Assembly (NCBI GenBank): GCA_027186245.1
Contig: CP114495.1
Coordinates: 7,866,501-7,930,500, forward strand
DNA from: Coriaria nepalensis
Taxonomy: Eukaryota; Streptophyta; Magnoliopsida; Cucurbitales; Coriariaceae
DNA: 64,000 nucleotides
Reading direction: 5' to 3'
Shown here: piece by piece, positions 1 through 11,034 of the stretch
How the letters are laid out: each line of letters begins with the position of its first letter
Numbering within the stretch: position 1 is the stretch's first letter
Program-made: the position numbers and the translations under genes
The notes under the pieces: generated by a model
What the model was told of the DNA's origin: nothing
The model's database searches: none
Seen by the model: only the letters and a program-made list of their open reading frames with translations

Positions 1-1972
1 AAAAAAAATGAAACCAAGCCTCCATTTTTTTTTAAATATCGAGGAAGACGATCAAATTGATCAATCAGTTATTCACAAAGAAGAACCAGATTGAATCTTG
101 TTTTTCGTGAAGAATTGGATCAATCAAATCGGTTATGAAGAATCGATGCAATTTGAATATCTAGCGAAAAAATCTTCGATACATTTTTCTCACAAAAAAA
201 GCTATATCATTTTGGTCAATTTTTTCACGTGAAACCGGATATGGTTTTATTTTTTTCCCTCAAATTTTTTATTTTTTAAAGACAATTTGGAGTATAAAAA
301 ATAATAAAAATAATATGGGAGAAAAATATAAATAATTAAGGAATAATATTTTTTGTGGCATGTCTGCTCATTTTATAGAAAAAAAAAATTATTGGAGAAT
401 TTAAAAAGACTAATTTAAATTATATACAAAATTTAAAAGCTGTCATAAACTATACATAGATGAATTAATAAATGAACTATAGTGAAACAAAATAGTAAAT
501 TAACCTTAAAAAGAAATGAGTAGGAACATTGTTGAGCAAATATTTTTCTACAAATTAAATGGTTCGGGACACTAGACCTCCATGGATGGAGCTTTGTCCC
601 CTCTCCTCATTGTTTCTTTCTTCCTTTTTTTTTTTTGTAATCTGATTCATCTTTTGAGGAAGAATATAATAATATATTAGTTTCTTGACTCGTTTCGATT
701 TAAATATTTCATGAAAAAATTAAATTATTTTAATTAATTTTTTTTGAAAAAATATTGAATTATTTCAATTCATTTTTCTAGAGAAATCGAACTAAATTTT
801 GTTTTTTTTTCCTCTAATTTTTTTTATAAAAATTTTGATTATAAAAGAAAATAAAAAAATTAATAAAATAGAAAAATAAAAATAATGAAAGTTTATCACG
901 GCCACAACTTTTAAAACATATTTTTAAATTTCAAAATATATTTATAAATTTCAAAAAAATTTAATTTAAACTATATAAAAATTAAAAAATTAACCAAAAA
1001 TACATAAAAATTAATTTAAAAAAATTAAGCTACGTATAAACAAAAAGTGAAGTCTATCTTAATTTTTTTATTTATATAAATTAACTCATTTTCTTTCGGT
1101 GATTGTTCGTTCATTAATACGTCTTTGAATGGATTGATTTGATCATTTTTGTCAATTTTCTATCTTTTTTCCTTATTCTGTCACGTGACTTTTTGCCATA
1201 TTTGGACTTAATTTGTCCTCTTTATTATTATTATTATTATTCTTTTAATATCGTTATTCCACTTTGAATTTATCTATATTTATTTTAAATCTAAATAAAA
1301 TTTTGATAAATAAATAATTTTAATATTATAAAAATTTGTAATTTAATAAAATATTAAATTTAATTAAAACTTAATTCAATAAAAATTAATCTTGATAAAT
1401 ATCGAAAAAAAGTTAATTATGATTTAATCTTAATAATTTAAATAAATCATTATAATTATTTAAATAGATTAATTTTTTTTATATTAATTATAAAAAATTT
1501 ATCTTAATAAATTAAATATACCTTTCAATAAAAAGGTGTCATAATTGAATAATGGTATTATATTATATATAAATTATATTATTTTATAAATTTAACTAAT
1601 TATTTAATTTAGTACAGTATTTTTTAATCCAAATAAATAAAATATATTATTTAAATAAAATAATTAATTATAAAGATTCTATTTTATTATTTTTATCTAT
1701 TTAATTTACTTTACATATTGTTTTTATTAAAGGAAAAAGTATATTAGCAAAATTTTATACATCTCATTTCGTTATTTCACAATATAATCATGAAATCAGT
1801 TAAGCAAGTTTTTATCTTATTATATGTATCCTTAAAAGAATTGCCATAATTTTATTTTTTTTCCTTTTATGCTTTATTTTTTAATATATTTTAAAATATA
1901 AATAATTTTATTTTTTTTCAGATTTCTTTTTCTTTTGAATTTATATTTAACTAGTTCTTCAAATACTTTATA

Positions 1973-2006
<34 letters not shown>

Positions 2007-2464
2007 CAAATACTTTATCAAGTTTGACACGTAAAAGATACCGAATTTTTCTAGAACTAGTGACTAGTGTATAGACGGTGCAAGGCTGCACGCCGATACA
2101 AATCTATGTACAACTACAAGATTCTTGCTTGTTGGGGGTATCTTGTAAGATTAGCTATAAATTTGGTATATATATATATATATAAAAAAAGGAGTATTGA
2201 AAATGATAGTATCGAAAAATATAATATGCAAGCAACAATAAATAAGAGAGAATACTCAAAATAGTGTTAAGACACCTTCCGTGCGTATTGTACAGTGATT
2301 TAAATAAGTGATTTTTACCACTCTAGCTAGGTTCTTTGCTTGAAGTAGAGATCATGTTTATTGAGTTCGAGCTTGTTGATGAGAATCGCAGACTAAAATC
2401 AAAAGAATATATACTAAAGAATCCCATTGAAGTATTGGAGCTTACGGAGTTCGAGGTAGAGATC
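1..2464. other. AT-rich intergenic DNA, no gene seen
   Basis: Very AT-rich sequence with poly-A and poly-T tracts, stops in all frames and a (TA)n run near 1970-1990. I see no domain, tRNA or rRNA signature. The open frames present are short and low-complexity and I do not regard them as genes. Confidence 0.6.
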
Positions 2465-2935
2465 AAATAAGGGTGGACATTTTTCCTCATTTCAAAGGGA
2501 ATTTTGATCTTATTTTGATTCCTATTTTAATATTTAATGGGAACAAAAATAATGATTATGGTTTTGAAAAAATTTGAAAAATTTTTTTTTTATTTTTAAA
2601 TATAAATAATATAATTATAAGTATTTAATTAATTTACTCATGAAATTTATATAAATTTTTGTTATTTTATTAATGATATTTTAAAATTATGATTATTATA
2701 TGAATTATAAACTTAAATTTTATTATTATATCAATTAATTAATTAGTTGAAAAATTACTAGGAATTCCGATCTTATACCAATTTTGATTCTAGTTCTGGG
2801 ATCTAGAAATAAAATGGGAATAAGGGTTTTATTGCCGATCCTGGTACCGGTACCGGGATCACGGGATTGGAACCAGAAACATAGATTCCTAAGTCCTGAT
2901 GGGAAACACTCCCCCCCCCCATCTGATCAAACTTA
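2465..2935. mobile_element. Possible hAT-type miniature element (MITE)
   Basis: The block starts with a GGGTGGACA-type end and finishes in a GC-richer segment with a repeated GGTACC/CCGGTACC motif, then GGGAAACACT followed by a C10 run at 2911-2920. Such GC-rich subterminal motifs around an AT-rich core are typical of non-autonomous hAT elements. Read inward from the right, the end (AGTGTTTCCC) only loosely matches the left end. No target duplication was found, so this is a tentative call. Confidence 0.3.
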
Positions 2936-3040
2936 ACCTTTGATTATAATTATATATCAAGATTGTTGTTTTTGGTTGGCCCTAATAAATGATGGTGAAC
3001 AGCCTAAACAATTACATGGCTCAGTTTAAGTAAACATGAT

Positions 3041-3180
3041 TAAATTGGTGAGTTAATTTCAACGGTTGGTTTGCCACTTTTATCTTAGCCATTTACTACT
3101 GCATATAAAAGCCTCCTTTTACTTTCTGGGCTGTGATCACTTTTCGTGTGCTAGGGTTTGAGCGGAGACTGATTTTTCTC
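3041..3180 (+). promoter_or_regulatory. Promoter-like patch: TATA box plus telo-box
   Basis: A clean TATA box (TATAAAAG, 3104-3111) is followed about 45 bases later by CTAGGGTTT (3151-3159), a telo-box. In plants telo-boxes mark promoters of ribosomal-protein and growth genes. Downstream sequence looks like a leader (T-rich, GAGCGGAGACTG), but no convincing coding exon follows within 1 kb. It may drive a non-coding RNA, a gene lost from here, or nothing. Confidence 0.3.
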
Positions 3181-6100
3181 TATGTGTTTTCTACTTTTGT
3201 TATTTTTTATTTCCAAAATAAGGGTTTCTATTCTTGATAATATCATACTTAAAAGTTGTGTTTCTTCTGTGAGATATGGGTTCATGATTCTCTAATGATA
3301 TAATTAGGGTGTTAGATAGATCTATGTTGGTATTGAGAGGTTGATTTTTGTTGTGATTCTTGGTATTGCTATATCTGTGTTGGTATTGAGAGGGTACTAT
3401 ATTTGTATTTTGATATAATGCACATAGAGATTTAATGATTCATTAGAGCTTAATGTGAATATAGTTTCTTTGATCTATTTATGATCCTGCTAGAGCAAAT
3501 CACAATATCCTTTGATCTTATTTTTCTCTTTATATTTTTTTTTACAATTTATCATCTGATTGTTTTAATTTTAGTAAATTAAAAAAAAGTGTAAAATGAT
3601 AAGTGATAAATCGAATCTATAGAATCTCAACAAAGGTCTTCTATTTATCGAGCTATATAATCACAAATTTTAGAAATTAAGAAAATTAATATTTGAGAAT
3701 GACATGTTAAATCGAAGAATTTCAAATTCTAATTCAAAGTAGTTTAGGGTATGGAGCTCAAACCACATGATATTACTATTATCTTTTTATATATTTGTTA
3801 TAAAAATGATATTTGTGATTATGATAAAATTTGATGGGTCAGATATCCAATACATTATACCTATAAAAAAAATCATAATTACTTGCTCTTGATCTTATAT
3901 AGAGTATGATGAGAAGTATACTCTGACCCGTGAAGCTGAACCCGAATCCAAGAGCGAGTAATTGTTTGTATATATATAACAGTAGTGGCATTCTATCTGA
4001 AGCAGCCAAATCTTGGACACAACCTAATGGCACAAAATGCCATCAATGAGAATACCGACCATGCTATTGAAATATGGCCTGGTCAGGAGATGTACTTGCA
4101 TTTCACATATTTATGTATAATTACTACAAAATGTTTTTTTCGACTGCAGATTCATATAAATCTCTTTGACTGGGATATTCATCAGTGTGTCTGGGTAACT
4201 TGTCTCCCTTCTTGTTTTTACCTCTCTTCCAAATTCTTCTTCCTTTTTTTTTTTTTTTATATAATTTTTATTTATTTTTTTATGAGAGAAAAAAAAATCA
4301 CGTTCAAGATTATTCTTTCAACAGAATCATATCATATAATTATACTACAGTATATTTTCAATTTCCTATAATATGTCACGTTGTCAGATGATAATTTTGA
4401 TATAAAAAATTTTAAAATATATTTATCCATATTTTACATTAATTTTTTAAAATATTCTTATTATATAATAAATTTATTTTAATTAAATATTATCATAATC
4501 TTTATTTTGATAATTATTATAATCGTATTATATTTTTATTTAATAAAATTATAATCTTGTGTAAATTAATTTGAATTTGAAAATTCACGATAGAAATAAA
4601 ATATTACAATAATAAAAAAAATATGAAATAATCATTTACGTTAAGTTGTTTTCTTAATCGTATCATAATTTTTATTTTAATACTCACTATTATTTTTTCT
4701 TAACTTTATTGTAATTTTTATTTGATAAGATTATAAACTTATGTAAATGAATTTGAATTTTGAAAATCTTTGATGATAGACACAAAATATTATGTTAATG
4801 AAAAAAAATGAAATAATTATTTATATTATTTTTTCTTTTTTTTTTTTATTAGTGAAAAAAACTATATAAATGAGTAATCTCATTTCTTATCTTACTCTTA
4901 ATCTGCATCTCTTTCATATATATATATTTTTTAATTTTGTATATCTCTTATGTTTTGATTTTACATCTTTTCATACAATCTTTATACTTTCAATCCTGTT
5001 ACTTTAATATGATGGAAAATTAAAGATGTAATTATGTCGGTGATCTCCTTGATCAAATTAAAGATTGACATATAAAAGTAAGAATTACAAGAATTTAAAA
5101 TATTTTTAACCTCAAAACAAATAACGATAAATATTTTTAAGTAATATTTTCATCCGATCCCGACTTATGAATAATATGTTAAACTAATAATTTACTAAAT
5201 TTATAAGATAATATATTAAACAATTTATAACAGTTTAATCAAATATATAAATTAATAATTTCATAATACATAATATTTATAATTCATTTATGAGATATTC
5301 TTTATATATAACTTTATTATTGATTTTTTTTCTTAAAATTGACATCAACTTGAATTCTGTCTCCAATATTTTGTATCTGTTGCTTGAATTTAAGATTTGC
5401 ATTGCTAGAATTGATGCACATAATCCTTCTTTATATACTCATCAAATTATCTTTTAAATGATCATAATATATTAGAGATATCTTGATAAGTTAATAAATT
5501 ATTAATTAATTAATAAATTAATAATTAATTGATTATTTAAATCTTGTTAAATTAATAAATTTTCTTAATTATAATAATATTAATTTATTAAAATTTTATT
5601 ATTATAGGAAGCGAAATTATTTTTAAAAATTCAATATAACCCGATCTAATCCATTATCCTATGTCTTCACTTTTTTAATAGAATTATAAATCCATCTCAA
5701 AATAAATGCTTTTTTTTCACCCATTAACTTTTATTATTTATATTTCCTTAAAAAAAAAAAATTATTTCCTCTTTCTTTTTGACTCCCTATCTACCACTAA
5801 TATTCATCCACCCTATCTCCACCTCATAACAATGGGCTCGGCAATGGCATCGATACAGCCAACGGAGGGATCTATAATTTTCCAATGTGGGACTGATTGC
5901 CTACCTCTCTGTTGGGGGAGTCCTGCAATGGTGAGTAGCTGAAGGGCTGTCGGGAAATAGTGTATTGGGGGCAAGGAAAAAAGAATTTTAGGGGGAGTAA
6001 TATTAACAGAAGGTGAAAAGGGTAAATACGAAAGAGGAAATATAAAAAAAAATTAAAAAATTAAAAATTTCATATTTAACACTAAATATTTTATAATTTT

Positions 6101-7953
6101 TTAATTAAAAAATTAAAATTAAAATTAAGAAATTTATAAAAAGGCCTATGAAAGGGGCCACATGTTTCAACCTGAATCGGCCATTGATTTTATAAAGCCT
6201 ATTGAATATTATTAGTTGACAAATAATTTATAAATCTAAAAATAAAAATAAAATAAAAATAGAAAAATAGAAAAATAGAAGAGGAGAAGAAGAAAACAAT
6301 GCAAGAGATTCAAATCTGTGCTTCGATGGTGTTGCATCAGATAATATAGACGAAGTGGGTACTGTATTGTGCTGTGGCAACGGACAAAATGGACAGAAGG
6401 CTCACAACCTCAAACGGGCCCACAAGCTTGATCGGGTCCTCTATTTCTTTTTTCTTTTTTTCTTTTTTTTTTTCTTCCCCTAATCGAACCCATTTTTGTA
6501 CAAGCCTTAAGCCCTGAGTGATTATAATTTCACATTTACCCACCACAACAAAAGGGGCTGCCACTTGCCTTCCTCGTGTATTCGGCCCGGCCCAAAATGC
6601 TTCATATTATTACCCATTGAGAAATGAGGATCGGCTGATAGAACGGTTTTTCTATGTGCTACGGTGCATGTGGAAGGAATGAAAGATCTGGTTTTGGGAC
6701 AATAATTTATTTAGACAGGACCCAAGGCTCAAGGCCTTCAAGGCCCAAAGCTCGAAGTCTCTGAAGATGGGCTCTTATGTCCAAGACCCCAATGCCCTAT
6801 GACCTTTAATCCCCTAAAGCTTCTATATATTCGCTAATTTTCTTGTAGTATATTTGGTTGGATTTTTTTTTTTAAATATAAATGTAAATAATAATTTTTT
6901 GTATTTGTTTATTTATATAAATAATGAGAATGAAAATAAAAAAAATAAATAATAATAAATCAAAATATAATATTTTGAGGATAATTTTTTTAAAAAAATT
7001 ATTCGTATCAAAGTAAAGTTTAAAAAATACATAAAATACTTTGTCTAAATCAATGGGTACAGTGATTCCCACCAAAAACATATATTTTATTAGAAATAAA
7101 TGAATATTTTTTTTTCATTGTAATAGAAATAATTTTTTCATTTCTATTTTATCATTTTTTAAATTAAATAGTATAATAAAATAAAAAATTATTCAATGCC
7201 TACCAAAGAATCAAATTAAACGTGCCCTTACGTTCTATATGTTCTTATCATTGCCATCTCTAAAAAATCTATCACGCTTATAAATATAATTTTTTATCTT
7301 ATGAATGTTGTGACATGAAATGATATTTATAACTTTGATAATATTTGGGTGTGACATGCGGCTATACATAAATCATATACATACAAAAATATCACGTATA
7401 TCATATATTGTTCTCGTATCTTACATGCATGAGATAAATTTTCTGACTCCGCCCCTATTCACGCCCACTCGATTAAGAAAAAATACATATAAATCTCATC
7501 TCAAGTGCATTTTCCTTTTAAGAGCACATATTATGCACCGGAGATTGATATTTAAGATTCAAAACATTGATGATCTAAATGAGATATTTAAGAGCACATA
7601 TAAATCTCTCTCTCTTTAATTTATCATTTCGAGTTTTGTTTAGTGAATTCAATTTTGTAAATTGATCTCTTTACATTATAAGAAGTTTGTTTGTTCACTA
7701 ACTAGAACTGAAGTATAAATAATATAGTCTCTAAGACTTTAATCTCTTGTTCCAATTAAGCTTAAGAACTTACCCAATGATAATGTATCACTGTGTGATA
7801 TATACATGTATATTGATTTGCTTGATATGTGTTGTTATCTACAAGAAGAGCTTTAGTGCTTCTGAGATTAATTTACGAGTTTTATGCTGATTTAGTAAGA
7901 TCGGTTAGTAACAAAATGATATATGTTAAATAAAGCTAGAAAAATATATATAA

Positions 7954-7984
<31 letters not shown>

Positions 7985-8514
7985 TATCATTTTAATATGA
8001 ATTTAGATTAAATTTAACTTAATATGATTTATATCGATCTAGATTTTTGATTAGGATTGAATAAAAATAATTTAATATATATTTTTTTATATTATTCAAT
8101 TATGTTACAAAATGTTATAGATATATAAATCATTTAATTTCATAAACTAAATAGTATATTAAGAAAAGTAACCGTAAATTTAGATCGATCCGATCCGAAC
8201 ACGGTTAAATAATATTTAACTCTGAAACTATTTATGAAGTCAGTTGTTCTGGATTTATCTGTAAAAACTGAGGGGTCGAGGCTATTGAAAATTCCAATAT
8301 CCCGTTTTCCAAAATACAAAAACATAAATTTAATTATAATGAATGACATTTAATGCTCAACTACCAAGTTAGCTGCAATCATGCAAACATCATTAATGAA
8401 ATGCAGTTAAGAGCTTGGAAGAGAGCACTAGAAGTTCAAGTCTAATCATAAAAGAAGAAGAAAAAAAAAAAAGGAAAAAAAAGAAAGAAAAAGGTGGTGA
8501 GATTATTGAACTAA
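3181..8514. other. Intergenic DNA without a supported gene
   Basis: Mostly AT-rich. Open frames at 3985-4371, 5706-5942, 6337-6564 (-) and 7320-7619 show no family motif, no plausible splice structure and composition like the flanks. 6560-6830 is GC-richer with repeated AAGGCCC/GGCCCAAAG words and may be a retroelement remnant. (TA)n runs occur at about 7950-7987. Confidence 0.5.
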
Positions 8515-8515
8515 G

Positions 8516-10447
8516 ATGGATGAGAAGGGTGAGAAAGGTGGTGCAGTTGCGGCGGAGAGATACGATGAGGTGGCGGCGGCTAAAAAAGAGGAGGAGAGGA
8601 GTAGTAGTAGTAGTAGTAGTAGCAGCAGCAGAATGCGTACTGCCGACACGTTGCTGCGTTTGTTGCCCATGGGTCCTTGTGTCGTCGCGCTTGTTGTGAT
8701 GCTCAAGAATTCTCAGACCAATGATTTCGGCTCCGTGTCGTATTCCGACCTTGGTGCTTTTAGGTAAAATTAATAAGTCTGCTACATTTGATTAATCCCA
8801 TGTTTAGGTAAAAAAAAAAAACTGTGATCTCAATGATGTGAAGTATATAAGATTAAATTTAAATTGATGTGAAGTATTTATTTAGAAAATTTATGAAATT
8901 AAATCTCAATTGCAAACTGTTATCTCAAACGCCATTCTATAATCCTAAATTGTAATTTTGTCTACTATTGTTTTATTCAAGTCCAAATACCGATTAAAAA
9001 AGATACTAATTTTTCGATTAGGTCTATCAAAGAATTTCTCGAATCGATAATGTTAACTTGCATGGGAGTTCCTTTTCAGCCTTTTGCTAAATAGTTGATG
9101 AATGCAGGTATCTAGTGAATGCAAATGGAATATGTGTGGGCTATTGTCTTCTATCGGCCATTGTTGCAGCCATGCCTCGTCCCTTTACTACTTCTCGTGC
9201 TTGGACCTTCTTCTTCCTTGATCAGGTTTCTACCTAATTCCCTTCATGGTATACATTTTATAAATTATGAGTTAAAATATACATTCAGATTGAACATATA
9301 TATATATTTTAGCATATATATTCTTCCTTGATCAGGTTTCTACCATATATTATGAAAACTCAAACGTTACTTACTGAACTACTATAGAAAACATTATGTG
9401 CTTTGTATGTGCCGTTAACCAATCCATTATCTTAGGGTTTAATCTTTAACGTGACTCGGTTAACGGCACATGCAGCACACATGACGTTTTCGTTAAAAGT
9501 GAACGGCAATTGGATTGTAAAGATAACCAATTGGCTTATGTGTAAATGAGTTTTCGTAGTACAAGATGATAATTAGTTAAATCTGAACAGTTGCTTTGGC
9601 AAAAAATAAAAAATAAAATAAAAATTTCAATAGTTGAAGGCAGTAAATAGTCATTTACCGTTTGCTTTTACTGTATATAATTACATATTTTTTAAAGATT
9701 CAATGATAGGTTGCAAATTCACGAAGAGCGATTGAATCTATAATATTATAAAATAAATTTAAAATATAATTCCAAATATTATATACGAGACTTAAATTCA
9801 GGCTAAATTTAAAGAGTTATCTTTATATATATATAATTAATATATATAATTACATGCTCTCAAACTGTAAATGAGATTTTGAATAGAAAGAGAAAAGAAA
9901 ACATTATTTTCTAATAACATATTGAAAACTTTTTCTATCATGTATGTTGTTTAAGAAATTGTCTCATACATCGAATATACGTAACTAACTAATATTCGTT
10001 CATCTAATATATAATTTTATCTTTACGAAATAAAAAGCTTCTCATTAAAAAAAAGAAAACTAATCAGAACTAATCACTACTACTCTACATATACTTGTTC
10101 AAGAGAGTAATTAATTTACCTTAATGTATTTTTCATATTTTATTATATAGGTGATGACCTATGTAATTTTGGGAGCCGGAGCTGTATCAATAGAGGTGCT
10201 ATATTTAGCATACAAAGGAGATTCCGCCATTACATGGAGTGCGGCTTGCGGATCTTTCGGAATATTCTGCCACAAGGCCATGACCTCCATAGCGATCACC
10301 TTCGTTGCAGTTGCTTGCTTTGTAGCGCTTTCACTACTTTCATCTTACAAGCTTTTCAGCAGATACAACGCTCCGAGTATCGGCAACAACGGCGACCCGT
10401 TCGGAGGCAAGGGTATAGTGATCAACAATGCCGCCTTTCTCCGTTGA
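8516..10447 (+). CDS. CASPL2A: CASP-like membrane protein (CASPL2A type)
   Basis: Three exons, 8516-8763, 9108-9225 and 10151-10447, joined by GT-AG introns, give 220 residues. CASP/CASPL proteins (MARVEL-like fold) are four-helix plasma-membrane proteins; CASPs scaffold the Casparian strip, while most CASPLs have unassigned roles. Visible: a charged N-terminus with a ten-serine run (residues 29-38), then four hydrophobic helices at about 46-63, 84-105, 120-140 and 165-190. The two polar family residues are present: Arg in helix 1 (TLLRLLPMG) and Asp at the start of helix 3 (FFFLDQVMTY). Segments such as [10 protein letters not shown] and SSYKLF match the CASPL2A group as I know it. The second intron carries a small transposon and a copy of the exon 2 donor region. 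The C-terminal tail after helix 4 is long and glycine/asparagine-rich. The start is the first ATG of the frame. Confidence 0.9.
8600..8629 (+). repeat. (AGT)7(AGC)3 microsatellite coding for Ser10
   Basis: In-frame trinucleotide repeat inside exon 1 of the CASP-like gene. It encodes the serine run in the cytosolic N-terminus, a region of low conservation in the family, so length changes here should be tolerated. Confidence 0.95.
9211..9344 (+). repeat. 24 bp perfect repeat copying the exon 2 splice donor
   Basis: Positions 9211-9234 (starting TTCTTCCTTGATCAG, with the exon/intron border after 9225) are repeated without mismatch at 9321-9344 inside intron 2. The second copy carries the same CAG|GTTTCT donor and lies seven bases before a miniature transposon. 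It could act as a decoy donor. Confidence 0.9.
9351..9558. mobile_element. Stowaway-like MITE in CASPL intron 2
   Basis: The ends are inverted copies (about TATGAAAACTCAA at 9351 and the complement of ATGAGTTTTCGTA at 9546-9558), each bordered by TA, as expected for Tc1/mariner-type MITEs. Inside is a perfect 14 bp inverted repeat, ATGTGCCGTTAACC at 9407-9420 against 9458-9471, with a 37 base loop. It has no coding capacity. Confidence 0.6.
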
Positions 10448-10467
10448 TATATATATATGTCTTCCAC

Positions 10468-10470
<3 letters not shown>

Positions 10471-10506
<36 letters not shown>
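10471..10506. repeat. (AT)n microsatellite
   Basis: About 18 AT units just after the CASPL stop codon, in the likely 3' untranslated region. Confidence 0.95.
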
Positions 10507-10509
<3 letters not shown>

Positions 10510-10852
10510 AAATTGCTTAATTTTCTTAATGTGGAGGGTTTTTAAGTTTTTAACTGCAGGCATGCACTTGAGAGATGTGTAATTTATAATAATGCATGGT
10601 ACTAAATGCTAGCTTGCTAGGTGGTTACATATATGTGTTCATTTCAAGGGATATTTCTTATTATAATATGTTGAAGTGTCAGAATATAGTTAACATAGGG
10701 TTGATACTTGATATCCATGTGCGATCTAAATATGGAAACGTATATACATATATTGTTTTTATGGGTCATGTTTCATGTAATATTCCACTTCCCCTTTTAC
10801 CTGCCTTTCCCTTTTACCTGCCCGGCTAACTGAATTCAAAATTCAAAAGAAA

Positions 10853-10860
10853 CAACGGTC
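10853..10860 (+). promoter_or_regulatory. MSA-like element upstream of the kinesin
   Basis: CAACGGTC contains the AACGG core of the mitosis-specific activator bound by three-repeat MYB factors, about 175 bases before the kinesin start codon. The match to the full consensus is partial, and a single short motif is weak evidence for G2/M expression. Confidence 0.2.
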
Positions 10861-11034
10861 GTCTTATAACGCAAAAGATTTCACCGATCAAGCGTTTAAA
10901 ATTTTCTCCCCTTTCCCCTCGAACCAAATTAACGTCTCTCTCTCTCTCTAACAGCACTTTCTCTTTTTCTGGTTCAATTGATTACTCGTTTCAGTCAGAG
11001 AAAAAAGTTCTTGCCATTATTTATCTCCTCGACC

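Noticed and set aside
3905..3940. ATGATGA followed by CTGA, like box C/D snoRNA motifs
   Set aside because: Spacing is far too short, there is no terminal stem and no second motif pair.
5706..5942. 78-codon frame starting in low-complexity sequence
   Set aside because: Half is poly-Lys/Phe from A/T runs; the remainder has no recognised motif or splice partner.
8503..8706. Leucine-rich open frame on the minus strand
   Set aside because: Antisense shadow of the (AGT)n serine tract in the CASPL exon 1.
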